Source of the DNA: Rothia nasimurium
GTDB lineage: Bacteria; Actinomycetota; Actinomycetes; Actinomycetales; Micrococcaceae
Length of the DNA: 64,000 bases
Direction of reading: 5' to 3'
Assembly (NCBI RefSeq): GCF_928382285.1
Contig: NZ_CAKMSS010000002.1
Location: 1 to 64,000 of the forward strand
In this document: one piece after another, positions 42,366 to 51,474 of the stretch
Position numbering within the stretch: the first letter of the stretch is position 1
How the letters are laid out: each line of letters opens with the position of its first letter
Notes under the pieces: model-generated
Seen by the model: only the letters and a program-made list of their open reading frames with translations
What the model was told of the DNA's origin: nothing
Databases searched by the model: none
Program-made: the position numbers and the translations under genes

Positions 42366-44081
42366 CTAGTCCTTCATCCAGCCCACACGAGCCCAGAGGT
42401 GCGGGTTCGCAGAGGGGCCACCAAACATAGCAGCTCCGTAGTTGGCCAGCTTGGTCTTGCAGTAGTAGATATCGGGGCCGTTGAAGACAGTGCCAAGAGT
42501 TGCAAACTCAGCCATGAATTTCTTTTCGATTTCGTTGCACTTAGCGTTACGTTCAGCGTCGTCCTCAATCTTTTCCATCTCGGCAATCATGGCGTCGATT
42601 TCCTCGGAGCCAGCAGCACCGTCAAGGTTGGATGAGTGGTAGAACTGGCGGGTTGCTGTGGTTGCATCTGAACCGACGGAGAAGCCCGAGAAGGTCATGT
42701 CGTATTCCATGTTGCCCACAACCGATGCAAAGTTTGCATCGGGCTGCTGGTCGATGGAGCACTCGATACCGATGGCCTTCATCTGTTCAACCATGGTCTG
42801 AGCCAAAGCAGCTGACCCGGGGTCATCACCGAAGTTGGTCACGCGGAAGCTAGCGTTTGTGCCGTCCTTAGCGTAGTAATCGCCATTCTTGGTATAGCCA
42901 GCATCTTCCAGAATCTTCTGGGCGGCCTCGACACCGCGCTCTTCAGGGTAGTTGTCCTGGTAGTACTCAGAGTTGGGCAGCAGGAGCATAGAGCCCGGAG
43001 TCTCTTCGGTCCAGTTCAGACCCTGGAAGCGGATATCTGAAAGTGCCTTGCGGTCGGTACCTGCAAAGATAGCGCGGCGCAGGGCGATATCCTGAATACG
43101 GGCGGGGTTGAGGTTCAGACCGCCGGAGAAGAGACGCAGGGAGCGGCGGGGCTCGGCATCAGCGGTGCCTTCAACGTCCTTATAAGCAGCCAAGGTGCGG
43201 GCACCCACGGCATCGATCTCGCCGTTGCGGAAAGCTGCTCGGGCCGCAGTAGCCTCCATCTGGCGGAAGGTAATACGCTCCAGCAGGGGCTTGGTGCCCC
43301 ACCAGCCCTCGTTGGGCACAACAGAAAGACGCTTTTCTGCTGAGTTCCACTCTTCCAGCTTGAAGGGGCCAACGCCGTAGTCCGGGTTGGGGTTATCGGC
43401 CCAACCTTCATTGAAGACCTCGGCATCTGCCATGGCAGGGTGAAGCAGGGTACCAAAGAGGCTTTCAGCCGGGTAGTAGGGCTGCGACATAGTCACAACT
43501 GCGGAGAAGGCATCGCCATCCTCCTCAATTGACTCAACGAACTCGTACATCCCCGAGGTAACAATGTTGTAGTCACCCTCGGTGGACTTGAAGACGTTCC
43601 ATGAGGTACGCAGAGACTCGATATCGATGGGGGTGCCATCGTTGAACTTAGCGTTGGGGTTGAGCTTCACACGAATGGTCTGTACGCCATCGACGGTTTC
43701 TGACTCATAGGATTCACAGAAGTCGGGGTTAACGCTGGGGTTACCTTCAAAATCTGACTGCCAGATGCCGCTGGTCATCGAGGTGTGGAAGGTTGAGAGA
43801 ACGAAGCTGTTATCTGCTGAGTTACCATTCTGGGAGGTGATGTTGAAGTCAGGCCCCAGTGAACTAACGGGCAGGTTCAGCACACCGCCAGTCTGCAGGT
43901 TAGCCACATCCTGCTCATTGATTTCGACCTTGACCTCATCACCGGCTGCCGCCATGCTGGCAGATGCTGCGCTAGTGGTGTTGCCACCAGAACCACCACA
44001 GGCAGTGAGCAGGCCAGTGGTTCCCAGGATGCCGGTACCCCAGAGTAGGGTACGGCGGTTCAGAACTACGTTCTTGTTCAT
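42366..44081 (-). CDS. ABC transporter substrate-binding lipoprotein, family 5 (oligopeptide type), copy B
   Basis: A 571-residue lipoprotein like copy A. The signal has LNRRTLL and the lipobox LTAC with Cys28. The body reads YESETVDGVQTIRVKLNPNAKFNDGTPIDI, GVGPFKLEEWN, ERITFRQMEATAARAAFRNGEIDAV, ALRRAIFAGTDRKAL and AAQKILEDAGY. It matches copy A residue for residue in many blocks, so the pair arose by duplication. The ATG at 44081 follows GGAGAAGAG. It is the fourth gene of the transporter run, 76 bases after the ATPase gene. Confidence 0.93.
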   Translation of the reverse strand: MNKNVVLNRRTLLWGTGILGTTGLLTACGGSGGNTTSAASASMAAAGDEVKVEINEQDVANLQTGGVLNLPVSSLGPDFNITSQNGNSADNSFVLSTFHTSMTSGIWQSDFEGNPSVNPDFCESYESETVDGVQTIRVKLNPNAKFNDGTPIDIESLRTSWNVFKSTEGDYNIVTSGMYEFVESIEEDGDAFSAVVTMSQPYYPAESLFGTLLHPAMADAEVFNEGWADNPNPDYGVGPFKLEEWNSAEKRLSVVPNEGWWGTKPLLERITFRQMEATAARAAFRNGEIDAVGARTLAAYKDVEGTADAEPRRSLRLFSGGLNLNPARIQDIALRRAIFAGTDRKALSDIRFQGLNWTEETPGSMLLLPNSEYYQDNYPEERGVEAAQKILEDAGYTKNGDYYAKDGTNASFRVTNFGDDPGSAALAQTMVEQMKAIGIECSIDQQPDANFASVVGNMEYDMTFSGFSVGSDATTATRQFYHSSNLDGAAGSEEIDAMIAEMEKIEDDAERNAKCNEIEKKFMAEFATLGTVFNGPDIYYCKTKLANYGAAMFGGPSANPHLWARVGWMKD

Positions 44082-44157
44082 TCTCTCTTCTCCTTTGTAA
44101 AGAGGATAGCCCGAAGCCGGGCTTTAAGTGATGCCGACTACATACTATACAAGTAAT

Positions 44158-46233
44158 TTAGCTCATAGCAACTTCGTGTTCAGGATAATGACAGGCGTAT
44201 TTATGATCCTCACTTGCCACGCTCAATACGGGGACGTTTTCGGTACAGTTCTTCTGCTTGTCTTCGGGAAGTAGCTTGAAGATGGGGCAGCGAGTAGCGA
44301 AAGCACAGCCCTCCGGTGCGTTGACGGGGGTGGGTAGGTCACCTTCCAACACAATACGCTGACGATTGGCCTCCACCTCGGGGTCGGGCACGGGAATAGC
44401 AGAGAGCAGAGCCCTGGTGTAGGGGTGCACGGGGTTATCAAAGACCTCGTCCACATCACCAATCTCAACCACACGCCCCAGGTACATCACAGCCACCCGG
44501 TCAGAGGCGTGGCGCACCACGGCCAAATCGTGTGCCACCATCAGGTAGCTCAGACCCAACTCCACCCGTAGCTGCTCCAGCAGGTTGATGACGCCAGCCT
44601 GAACCGATACGTCGAGAGCCGAGACTGGCTCGTCAAGAGCCACCAGTTTGGGATTAACAGCGAGCGCACGGGCGATACCGATACGCTGGCGCTGGCCGCC
44701 GGAGAACTGGTTGGGGAAGCGGTTGACGTGGTCGGGTTGCAGCCCGACGGTCTTCATCAGTTCAAGCACACGCTTCTTGATGTCTTTGACGGCCCAGCCC
44801 TGGTTTTGCAGGGGCTCAGCCAGAATTTCGTAGACGGTAAAGCGGGGGTCTAGTGCACCCGTTGGGTCCTGGAAAACCATCTGCTGGTTCTTGCGCAGGG
44901 CGTTGAGTTCGGAACCGCGCAGACCCTGCTTATTGGAGACACCAGCGATGACGATTTCACCGTCGATATCCTTGGAGAATTCCATGATTTCAAGCAGGGT
45001 GGTGGTCTTACCGCAGCCGGACTCACCTACAATCGAGAAGCACTCGCCCTCACGGATATCGAAGCTAACGCCGTTGACTGCCTTGACGGTGCCCACACGG
45101 CGCTTGATGAGGGCGCCCTTGGTGAGGGGGAAGAATTTTTTGACGTCCTTTACCTCAAGCACGCTGGCGCGCTCTTCGCGGGGTACGCCGTCGAGGGCGG
45201 AGACCGGGATAGAGGGTACGGGGAACATCTGTTCAGGACGTTCGTTGACGAACTTTTCTGCATACAGGCAGGCTGAGCGGTGGTTCTCGCCAGTACCTGC
45301 AATGAGCTTGAGCTCAGGCTCTTCGGTGAGGCAGGCGTCCGTAGCTACCGGGCAGCGGGCTGCAAAGGAGCAGCCCACCACAGGCTTGAGCAGGTTGGGC
45401 GGGGTTCCCTCAATCGGCACCAGGGAGGTCTTTTCCTTACGGTCCACGCGGGGAACAGCACCCAGTAGGCCGATGGTGTAGGGCATGGAGGGCTTCTTGT
45501 AGAGGTCGGCAGCTGCGGCGTGTTCCACTGCCCTGCCGGCGTACATGACCATGATTTCGTCAGCCATACCAGCCACGATTCCCAGGTCGTGGGTAATCAT
45601 GATGGTGGCAGCACCGGTCTCCTCTTGAGCCTTCTGCATGACTTCAAGAACCTGAGCCTGGATGGTGACGTCTAGCGCGGTGGTGGGCTCGTCGGCAATC
45701 AACACGCGCGGCTCGTTCGCAATAGCCATTGCAATCATGACGCGCTGGCGCATACCGCCCGAGAACTCGTGGGGGAAGGACTTGAGGCGGCTCTCAGGGG
45801 AAGGAATACCTACCAAACGCAAAAGTTCGATAGAGCGGGCCTGAATAGCCTTTTCGCTCATGCCCTTATTGTGGGCCTTGAGTACCTCAGCCAGCTGGTG
45901 GCCGATAGTGAAGACCGGGGTCAGCGATGATAGCGGATCCTGGAAAACCATGGAAATCTCTTTGCCACGGTAGTCGCACATCTGCTTGTCGCTCATACCC
46001 AGCAACTCGGTGCCGTTGTACTTGATAGAGCCGGTGATATCTGCGGTGGTAGGGTGCAGACCCATGATAGCCATAGAGGCAACCGACTTACCCGAGCCGG
46101 ATTCACCCACGATGCCGAGTGTCTTGCCCGCGTACAGGTCGAAGTCAATGCCGCGCACCGCGTGCACAATACCGTTTTCAGTATTGAACTTTACGTTGAG
46201 GTCTCGGACGCTCAGTACTGGTGTAGTGCTCAT
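44158..46233 (-). CDS. Fused double ATPase of an oligopeptide/dipeptide ABC transporter (DppD-DppF type)
   Basis: A 691-residue protein with two complete ABC ATPase domains. The first has Walker A GESGSGKS at 43-50, signature FSGGMRQRV, Walker [13 protein letters not shown]; the second has GESGCGKTT at about 405, [10 protein letters not shown] and [12 protein letters not shown]. Each is followed by the oligopeptide C-terminal part with conserved Cys ([22 protein letters not shown]). In most bacteria the two domains are separate genes. The start follows the permease stop directly (TAA ATG). It drives import through the two permeases upstream. Confidence 0.94.
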   Translation of the reverse strand: MSTTPVLSVRDLNVKFNTENGIVHAVRGIDFDLYAGKTLGIVGESGSGKSVASMAIMGLHPTTADITGSIKYNGTELLGMSDKQMCDYRGKEISMVFQDPLSSLTPVFTIGHQLAEVLKAHNKGMSEKAIQARSIELLRLVGIPSPESRLKSFPHEFSGGMRQRVMIAMAIANEPRVLIADEPTTALDVTIQAQVLEVMQKAQEETGAATIMITHDLGIVAGMADEIMVMYAGRAVEHAAAADLYKKPSMPYTIGLLGAVPRVDRKEKTSLVPIEGTPPNLLKPVVGCSFAARCPVATDACLTEEPELKLIAGTGENHRSACLYAEKFVNERPEQMFPVPSIPVSALDGVPREERASVLEVKDVKKFFPLTKGALIKRRVGTVKAVNGVSFDIREGECFSIVGESGCGKTTTLLEIMEFSKDIDGEIVIAGVSNKQGLRGSELNALRKNQQMVFQDPTGALDPRFTVYEILAEPLQNQGWAVKDIKKRVLELMKTVGLQPDHVNRFPNQFSGGQRQRIGIARALAVNPKLVALDEPVSALDVSVQAGVINLLEQLRVELGLSYLMVAHDLAVVRHASDRVAVMYLGRVVEIGDVDEVFDNPVHPYTRALLSAIPVPDPEVEANRQRIVLEGDLPTPVNAPEGCAFATRCPIFKLLPEDKQKNCTENVPVLSVASEDHKYACHYPEHEVAMS

Positions 46234-47208
46234 TTACTTCTTCTTTTTCTTAACTTTGCCAACGGACAGGGAGGTGGGATCGAAGGCGTCACGCAAGCCG
46301 TCATTCATCAGGGCCAGGGGGCCAACCAGCAGGAAGAAGAACAGCAACGGAATCCAGAACATCCAGGGCAGGGTATTGATCTGGCTTGAAGCCTGGGCAA
46401 TGAGTGACCCCAGTGAGAAGTTGGGGTATTTCACGCCGATACCGATGAAGGTATACGACACTTCAGCCAGAATCGCAGCGGTGATGCCGCGGGTAAATTC
46501 AAGGACCATCAGTGACCCGATGTTAGGTACCAGGTGACGCCAGACAATCTTGAGGGGGTGCACACCCATATAGCGGGCTGCCTTGACGTAGTCACGAGAA
46601 ATCAGCGACATGGCCATGGCTCGAATGACACGGGCTGTGTACATCCAGCTGAAGATTAGGAGCACAATGGTCAGAATGAGCCAGCCAGGCAGGTTATCGC
46701 GGATAGCCTGGCCGCCGGCACCGTTGATGACGATAGCCACAACCAGCAGGCTGGGTGCCATAATCAGGGTTTCAAGAACGAACAGCATGGTCTTGTCAAT
46801 CTTGCTGCCGAAGTAGGCCATGATGCAGCCGTAAATAGCGGCGAAAATGACGGATACACCACCCACAATCAGACCGATAAAGACCGAGGTACGCACCGCT
46901 TCAACCATCTGAGCATAGAGGTCGGTACCTGCACTGGTAGTACCAAACCAGTGTTCGGCGCTGGGGCCGGTGGAGATGTAGAAGGGGTCAATAGTAGTGG
47001 TGTCCCATTTAGATAGGAAGCCGCCAAAAAGGCCGAAAGCTATCACCAGCAGCAGAACGACTAGGCCAAAAACCGCGGTTTTATTGCGCATAAAGCGGCG
47101 GAAGATAATCTTCTTCTTGCTAATAATCTCGAAATCGGCATTGGTCTGGTCGACCCGGGTGATGATGCCAGTGAGGTTGTTGTGATCGATGGAAGGTGAA
47201 TTACTCAT
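46234..47208 (-). CDS. Oligopeptide/dipeptide ABC transporter permease, OppC/DppC type
   Basis: A 324-residue inner membrane protein with six predicted segments and the long N-terminal part of OppC. The family start FRRFMRNKTAVFGLVVLLLVI, the FGTTSAGTDLYAQMVEAVRTS part and the EAA loop (RDYVKAARYMGVHPLKIVWRHLVPN) are present. The tail is a Lys run (VKKKKK). The start overlaps the OppB-type stop by four bases. It pairs with the next permease to form the channel. Confidence 0.93.
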   Translation of the reverse strand: MSNSPSIDHNNLTGIITRVDQTNADFEIISKKKIIFRRFMRNKTAVFGLVVLLLVIAFGLFGGFLSKWDTTTIDPFYISTGPSAEHWFGTTSAGTDLYAQMVEAVRTSVFIGLIVGGVSVIFAAIYGCIMAYFGSKIDKTMLFVLETLIMAPSLLVVAIVINGAGGQAIRDNLPGWLILTIVLLIFSWMYTARVIRAMAMSLISRDYVKAARYMGVHPLKIVWRHLVPNIGSLMVLEFTRGITAAILAEVSYTFIGIGVKYPNFSLGSLIAQASSQINTLPWMFWIPLLFFFLLVGPLALMNDGLRDAFDPTSLSVGKVKKKKK

Positions 47209-48191
47209 GAGATCCTCACTCGGGGATCGACAATGGTGGTGGCGATATCAGCGATAATCGCACCAACTGCGAAGATGAAGGAACCGTAAGCCAGGGTGGC
47301 TACCGCCGCGTTGACGTCCTGAGCACCAATTGCCTGGACCGACCAAAGACCGATACCGGGCCAGGCGAAAATGGCCTCAGCAAAGAAGCCACCGGTAAAG
47401 ATCGCAGGGACGGTATAGGCGATGGACTGGGCTACCGGAATGAAGGAGACACGCAGAGCGTGGCGGCGGATAGCCTGGTTGCGGGTCAAGCCTTTAGCAC
47501 GAGCAGTTCGGACGAAGTCAGCGTTGACGCTGTCGAGCAGATACTGGCGCTGGGCAATCTGATACCCGCCCCAGCTCATAATCGTGATACAAAACGTAGG
47601 TACGACGTAGTGGGCTGCCAAGTCCACCCAGTACTCGAAGCTGCCCGGTGTGAGACCTGGCGAGGAGATGCCAGTCACAAAGAAGATGCGCTCCCCCGCG
47701 GCATTATTGATGGCAACAGCACCGAGCTGCACCAGGAAGTAGGCAATGGGAGCAGGCAGGATGTAGACCAGGTAGGAGTAGCCGGTAATCACGCGGTCTG
47801 AGAACTTGTACTGACGGGCTGCCGAGTAAACGCCCAGTGCCACGCCGATGACGAGAGAAAGAATGACGGCTACCAGGTAGAGGCGGGTCGATACCCAAAC
47901 GCGCTGACCGAACTCAGAGTTGATGTAGGCGCCGTTGGGGCTTCGCCCCCAGTCCCAGTGAAGAACAACGTTGGATAACCACTGGATGTAACGCTCCCAG
48001 GCGCTCATTGAAGGGTCGAGGTTAAGGGCAGCGAAGTTACGCTGAATTTGTTCGGGCGAGGGGCGGGGAATGCGTTCCTGTTCTAGCAGGGCGGGGTTCA
48101 GGGAGGTGACGGCGAGAAAGTAGCCACCGGTCGTCGTTAAGAAGATCATGACGACGTAGATAGCCACTCGCCTCAACAGATACTTGATCAT
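47205..48191 (-). CDS. Oligopeptide/dipeptide ABC transporter permease, OppB/DppB type
   Basis: A 328-residue inner membrane protein with six segments. It opens with IKYLLRRVAIYVVMIFLTTTGGYF, as is typical for OppB, and the EAA loop is ADFVRTARAKGLTRNQAIRRHALR. FFAEAIFAWPGIG is the usual conserved block near the end. It is the first gene of the transporter run. The ATG at 48191 has AAAGAG before it. A leader of up to 300 bases precedes it. Confidence 0.93.
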   Translation of the reverse strand: MIKYLLRRVAIYVVMIFLTTTGGYFLAVTSLNPALLEQERIPRPSPEQIQRNFAALNLDPSMSAWERYIQWLSNVVLHWDWGRSPNGAYINSEFGQRVWVSTRLYLVAVILSLVIGVALGVYSAARQYKFSDRVITGYSYLVYILPAPIAYFLVQLGAVAINNAAGERIFFVTGISSPGLTPGSFEYWVDLAAHYVVPTFCITIMSWGGYQIAQRQYLLDSVNADFVRTARAKGLTRNQAIRRHALRVSFIPVAQSIAYTVPAIFTGGFFAEAIFAWPGIGLWSVQAIGAQDVNAAVATLAYGSFIFAVGAIIADIATTIVDPRVRIS

Positions 48192-48495
48192 GAGGCGAAC
48201 TCTTTCTGAGAAACGATCATTGTGTGTGAGCCTTTACAGATACTGTCGGGCTTGTGATTCCCAACATATACTGACGTATTGAGTTGAGTATATTTAGTCG
48301 CTTGCGCCACAGCAAGTTGGCCAACACGCCCCATTTGTCGCAGGCAGTGCCCTTGAAACACAGGAGAAACAAATCATCCATGAGAATTCCTGTAATACCG
48401 CGGGAGTTTCGCCCCGTCCGCACCTTCAGCCCCCAATACTGAAGTGTTTGGTTGGTGAAAGGTTTAAAAACATTAAACACTTTCCCACGTTCTCT

Positions 48496-48524
48496 CGCAT
48501 ATTAATTGAGTATTTGTTCAACAA
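48496..48524 (-). promoter_or_regulatory. Possible promoter of the oligopeptide transporter
   Basis: On the minus strand TTGTTG and TATGCG are 17 bases apart in A+T-rich sequence, just upstream of the AAGTGTTT/AAACACTT repeat. Confidence 0.4.
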
Positions 48525-48542
48525 TCATCGGGGATAAAGCAA

Positions 48543-48575
48543 CCCGAGGTCCCTTCATATCAAAGAGGCCTCGGG
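48543..48575 (-). terminator. Terminator after xth
   Basis: CCCGAGG pairs with CCTCGGG, with an inner CCCTT/AAAGAGG part; TTGCTTT follows on the minus strand. Confidence 0.75.
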
Positions 48576-48602
48576 CAACTGAGTAAGTTATGTTATTTGT
48601 CT

Positions 48603-49433
48603 TTAGGCTAGGTTGATGTCCAGCAGAATCGGGGTGTGATCCTGGCGCGGGCCTGAGTCAATCATTTCTGAGGCTCGCACCCTATCGGCAATGCGGTTGG
48701 AAACCAGCCAGTAGTCAATGCGCCAGCCGGTGTTGTTAATCTTTGAGGTACGGGACCGCTGGGCCCACCAGGTGTAGGCACCGGTGACGTCCCCGTGCAT
48801 ATGGCGGAAGGTGTCGGTAAAACCCCGGGAGAGAATATGGGTAAAGCCCTCGCGCTCTTCGTCGGTGAAGCCGGGTGAGCGGCGGTTAGCCTTAGGGTTG
48901 GCCAGGTCAATTTCGGTGTGGGCAACGTTGAAGTCACCGGTTGCAAGCACGGGCTTGGAGGCGTCCAGGCCGGCAAGGTAATCGGCGTAGAGGCGGTCCC
49001 AGGCTTGGCGGTCAGGCAGGCGGCGCAGCCCGTCTGAAGCGTTGGGGGTGTAGACCTGGGTGACGTAGAAGTCCTCAAATTCCAGGGTAATCATGCGCCC
49101 TTCGGCATCCATGGTGGTGGGGGCAGAGAGGCGGGGGTAGGTGACGGTGGGCTCTAGCTCCTGCTTGTAGAGGAACATGGTGCCCGCATAGCCCTTGCGG
49201 GCGGGTTCGTCGGAAGATACCCAGGCGATCTTGTAATCGGGGAAGTAGGTGTGGAGGGCTTCGAGATGTTTCTTGGTGGGTCCCTTGGCTGAAAGCTTGG
49301 TTTCTTGGAGGGCAAGGACGTCGGGGTTCAGCAGGGCGATGGAGGCAAAGACATCGCGAGAGAGCAGGGCACGGGCCGACTCACTGGTGAGTGCAGCATT
49401 GAGTGAATCAACATTCCAGGAGACAAGTTTCAT
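48603..49433 (-). CDS. xth: Exodeoxyribonuclease III (AP endonuclease)
   Basis: A 276-residue repair nuclease that cuts at abasic sites and trims 3' blocks. It opens MKLVSWNVDSLNAAL with the metal-binding Asn, followed by ALQETKLS with the catalytic Glu. YTPNAS, LATGDFNVAHTEIDLANPKANRRSPGFTDEER, GWRIDYWLVS and the end DHTPILLDI with the Asp-His pair are all present. The frame extends 29 codons upstream; the ATG at 49433 gives the correct start. It lies where glnD would stand in related genomes, right after glnK, and is separated from it by a terminator. Confidence 0.95.
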   Translation of the reverse strand: MKLVSWNVDSLNAALTSESARALLSRDVFASIALLNPDVLALQETKLSAKGPTKKHLEALHTYFPDYKIAWVSSDEPARKGYAGTMFLYKQELEPTVTYPRLSAPTTMDAEGRMITLEFEDFYVTQVYTPNASDGLRRLPDRQAWDRLYADYLAGLDASKPVLATGDFNVAHTEIDLANPKANRRSPGFTDEEREGFTHILSRGFTDTFRHMHGDVTGAYTWWAQRSRTSKINNTGWRIDYWLVSNRIADRVRASEMIDSGPRQDHTPILLDINLA

Positions 49434-49526
49434 GCCCTCTAGTCTACCCGGCGCTCCCCCGCCGCCGTCCTCATCTCCATGCTTACCCCTTCCCTGCCAG
49501 CGCTCCAGGCTAGACCGCAAAAGGTA

Positions 49527-49558
49527 AGGGCAGACCCACGAAACCGTGGGTCTGCCCT
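49527..49558 (-). terminator. Terminator after glnK
   Basis: A perfect 14-base stem AGGGCAGACCCACG / CGTGGGTCTGCCCT with an AAAC loop. It lies 20 bases after the glnK stop. Confidence 0.8.
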
Positions 49559-49579
49559 AGATCTGTAGGACGCTTGTGT

Positions 49580-49918
49580 TTAGATGGCGGAGACGCCGCG
49601 TTCTCCGGTACGGACCCGCACCACCTCGTCCACGCTGCTCACCCAGATTTTGCCGTCCCCGGCGCTGCCGGTGTTAGCGGTGGCGATGATCAAGTCGATG
49701 ATGTCCTCCGCCCGATCAAGGTCAGCCAGGATTTCCAGTCGAATTTTAGGAATCAGGCGAATGTCGTATTCCTTGCCGCGGTAGACCTCTACGTGTCCGT
49801 GCTGGCGTCCGTAACCCTGGGCTTCTGAGACCGTCATCCCGTCGACCCCAAAGTTTTCGAGGGCCTGGCGGATGTCGTCAAATTTTTCGGGCTGAATCAA
49901 AGCGGTAATGAGTTTCAT
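49580..49918 (-). CDS. glnK: Nitrogen regulatory protein PII (GlnK type)
   Basis: A 112-residue trimeric signal protein that binds ATP, ADP and 2-oxoglutarate and blocks AmtB when nitrogen is plentiful. The T-loop holds Tyr51 in RGKEYDIRL, the site of adenylylation in actinobacteria. The B-loop is TGSAGDGKIWV and the C-loop RVRTGERG. It follows amtB by 14 bases, as is general. In related actinobacteria glnD, which modifies Tyr51, comes next; here a terminator and xth follow, so the modifying enzyme must be elsewhere or missing. Confidence 0.95.
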   Translation of the reverse strand: MKLITALIQPEKFDDIRQALENFGVDGMTVSEAQGYGRQHGHVEVYRGKEYDIRLIPKIRLEILADLDRAEDIIDLIIATANTGSAGDGKIWVSSVDEVVRVRTGERGVSAI

Positions 49919-49932
49919 GGCGTGAACTCCCT

Positions 49933-51189
49933 CTAGTTTTTAGCGAAGGCACCGGAGGTACCACTCGACATGGCGTAGGCGGTTTCGGCGTGCTGGGCCA
50001 GGTCGATACCCTGGATCTCCTGCTTCTCGCTGACCCGGAAGCCCATGGTGCGGTGAATCGGGATCACAATCAGCAGGGTCACAACCGCGCAGTAGGCCAT
50101 AGAAATCAGGGTTGCGACGGTCTGTGTGACCAGCAGGCCTAGACCGCCACCGTAGAAGAGACCTGCGGTTCCGGTGGCCGGGGTTGCGATAAAACCGAGG
50201 GCCAGGGTGCCGATGAGGCCGGAGACCAGGTGCACACCCACTACGTCAAGAGAATCGTCGTAGCCGAAGCGGTACTTGAGGCCCACAGCCCAGCCTGAGG
50301 CGATACCCGAGATAAAGCCCAGGGCTAGGGCGCCAACCGGGTCAACGTTGGCGCAGGCCGGGGTGATGGCTACCAGGCCAGAGACCAGGCCGGACGCCGC
50401 ACCCAGGGAGGTCACGTGGCCGTCGCGGATTCGTTCAAGCAGGGCCCAGCCGAGCATGGCAGCTGCCGGGGCGGCAAGGGTGTTGACCCAGATCAGACCT
50501 GCCTGGGCGCCGTCCGCAGCAGCCCCCACGTTGAAGCCGAACCAGCCAAACCAGAGGATAGCTGCACCCAGCATGACCAGGGGCAGGGAGTGGGGGCGCT
50601 GGTTGGGGTCTTCCCCAAAGCCCTTGCGAGCGCCCAGTACCAGGGCCAGGATTAGACCGGCGACGCCGGCGTTGATGTGAATGACCAGGCCGCCTGCAAA
50701 GTCGATGGCTTCGCCGAACATAGCCCCGATGAAGCCCTCTTCACCGAAAAGGCCGCCGCCCCACACCATGAAGGCCAGGGGGCAGTAGACCAGGGTGAGC
50801 CAGAGGGGCACAAAGATGCACCAGGCCCCGAAGCGGGCGCGGTCTGCAATAGACCCTGAGATGATAGCCACCGCGATGATAGCGAAGGTGGAGCTGAAGG
50901 CTACCGAGAGGAGGTTGGTGCCGCCGTCCGCAAGCGTAGCTGATAGGCCAAAATCGTTGAAGGGTGAGCCGACGATGTCGTGGATGAGGGCATCTCCCCC
51001 GCTCATGCTGTAGCCCCACAGCACCCAGCACACGCCGACGAGACCCATTGAGATGACCGACATCATCATCATGTTGAGTGCTGACTTGGCTCGCGTCATA
51101 CCGCTGTAGAAGAGAGCGAGACCCGGTGTCATGAACAGAACAAGTGCCGCGGCGACCACGGTCCAAACATCACTGGCGGTGAGTTCCAT
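49933..51189 (-). CDS. amtB: Ammonium transporter AmtB
   Basis: A 418-residue membrane channel for ammonia/ammonium with 11 predicted segments. It starts ELTASDVWTVVAAALVLFMTPGLALFYSG, and holds FVPLWLTLVYCPLAFMVWGGG, DFAGGLVIHINAGVAGL with the first pore His, and VVGVHLVSGLIGTLALG with the second. The tail is polar. The ATG at 51189 follows AAAGGGG; an upstream ATG would add six residues. GlnR-like boxes lie 115-205 bases before it. It forms an operon with glnK. Confidence 0.95.
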   Translation of the reverse strand: MELTASDVWTVVAAALVLFMTPGLALFYSGMTRAKSALNMMMMSVISMGLVGVCWVLWGYSMSGGDALIHDIVGSPFNDFGLSATLADGGTNLLSVAFSSTFAIIAVAIISGSIADRARFGAWCIFVPLWLTLVYCPLAFMVWGGGLFGEEGFIGAMFGEAIDFAGGLVIHINAGVAGLILALVLGARKGFGEDPNQRPHSLPLVMLGAAILWFGWFGFNVGAAADGAQAGLIWVNTLAAPAAAMLGWALLERIRDGHVTSLGAASGLVSGLVAITPACANVDPVGALALGFISGIASGWAVGLKYRFGYDDSLDVVGVHLVSGLIGTLALGFIATPATGTAGLFYGGGLGLLVTQTVATLISMAYCAVVTLLIVIPIHRTMGFRVSEKQEIQGIDLAQHAETAYAMSSGTSGAFAKN

Positions 51190-51303
51190 GCCTGTTACCC
51201 CTTTCAAAACCCGTATAGAAAACCTGTGTGCCGGTAGACCGGCTCTTGGTGTGTTGACAGGTTCTATTGTTCTCTGCGCGTGTTTCGGTTGCTTGCGCGT
51301 GGA

Positions 51304-51319
51304 GTTTCGCTCCGGTTAC
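51304..51319 (-). promoter_or_regulatory. GlnR-type box before amtB
   Basis: On the minus strand GTAAC-CGGAGC-GAAAC is an exact match to the actinobacterial GlnR half-site pair gTnAc-n6-GaAAc. It lies 115 bases before the amtB start. Confidence 0.6.
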
Positions 51320-51355
51320 AGGTGTCCTCCCCGTGTTGCGGGTATGAAAACAGGG

Positions 51356-51392
51356 GTTACGGGGGTGTTTCGGGCAGTAACGGGCAGGTTAC
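51356..51392 (-). promoter_or_regulatory. Cluster of four GlnR-type half-sites before amtB
   Basis: On the minus strand GTAAC-n6-GTTAC-n5-GAAAC-n6-GTAAC form a tandem series that resembles the double GlnR sites of Streptomyces nitrogen genes, although one spacing is five and not six. Confidence 0.55.
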
Positions 51393-51412
51393 CGGCGCTC
51401 TAGGTGGACATG

Positions 51413-51449
51413 AAAAAACCGGGGGAACTGTTTGAAACAGTTCCCCCGG
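51413..51449 (-). terminator. Rho-independent terminator after ftsY
   Basis: CCGGGGGAACTGTT pairs perfectly with AACAGTTCCCCCGG around TGA; TTTTTT follows on the minus strand. Confidence 0.93.
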
Positions 51450-51474
51450 CTCCTCGATGAACTCGGGCTGCGCC

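Larger units (their letters stand above)
48192..48602 (-). promoter_or_regulatory. Leader and promoter region of the oligopeptide transporter
   Basis: The 411 bases hold no credible gene (an 87-codon frame inside lacks a start site and family features). On the minus strand they hold the xth terminator, then a possible promoter at 48496-48524 and an inverted repeat AAGTGTTT / AAACACTT whose arms are 25 bases apart (about 48441-48481). The long leader could hold an RNA control element; I see no named riboswitch. Confidence 0.45.

Noticed and set aside
42224-42430. 68-codon plus-strand frame between the two lipoprotein genes
   Set aside because: It runs through the terminator of copy B and has a composition unlike proteins in this genome.
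28117-48348. 14-base match TGTCGCAGGCAGTG shared by the rplS leader (about 28116) and the transporter leader (about 48335)
   Set aside because: Several 14-base matches are expected by chance in 64 kb, and the flanking bases do not agree.
48217-48480. 87-codon frame before the peptide transporter
   Set aside because: GTG start without a ribosome-binding site, many Cys/Trp/Asn residues unlike neighbouring proteins; it fits an untranslated leader.
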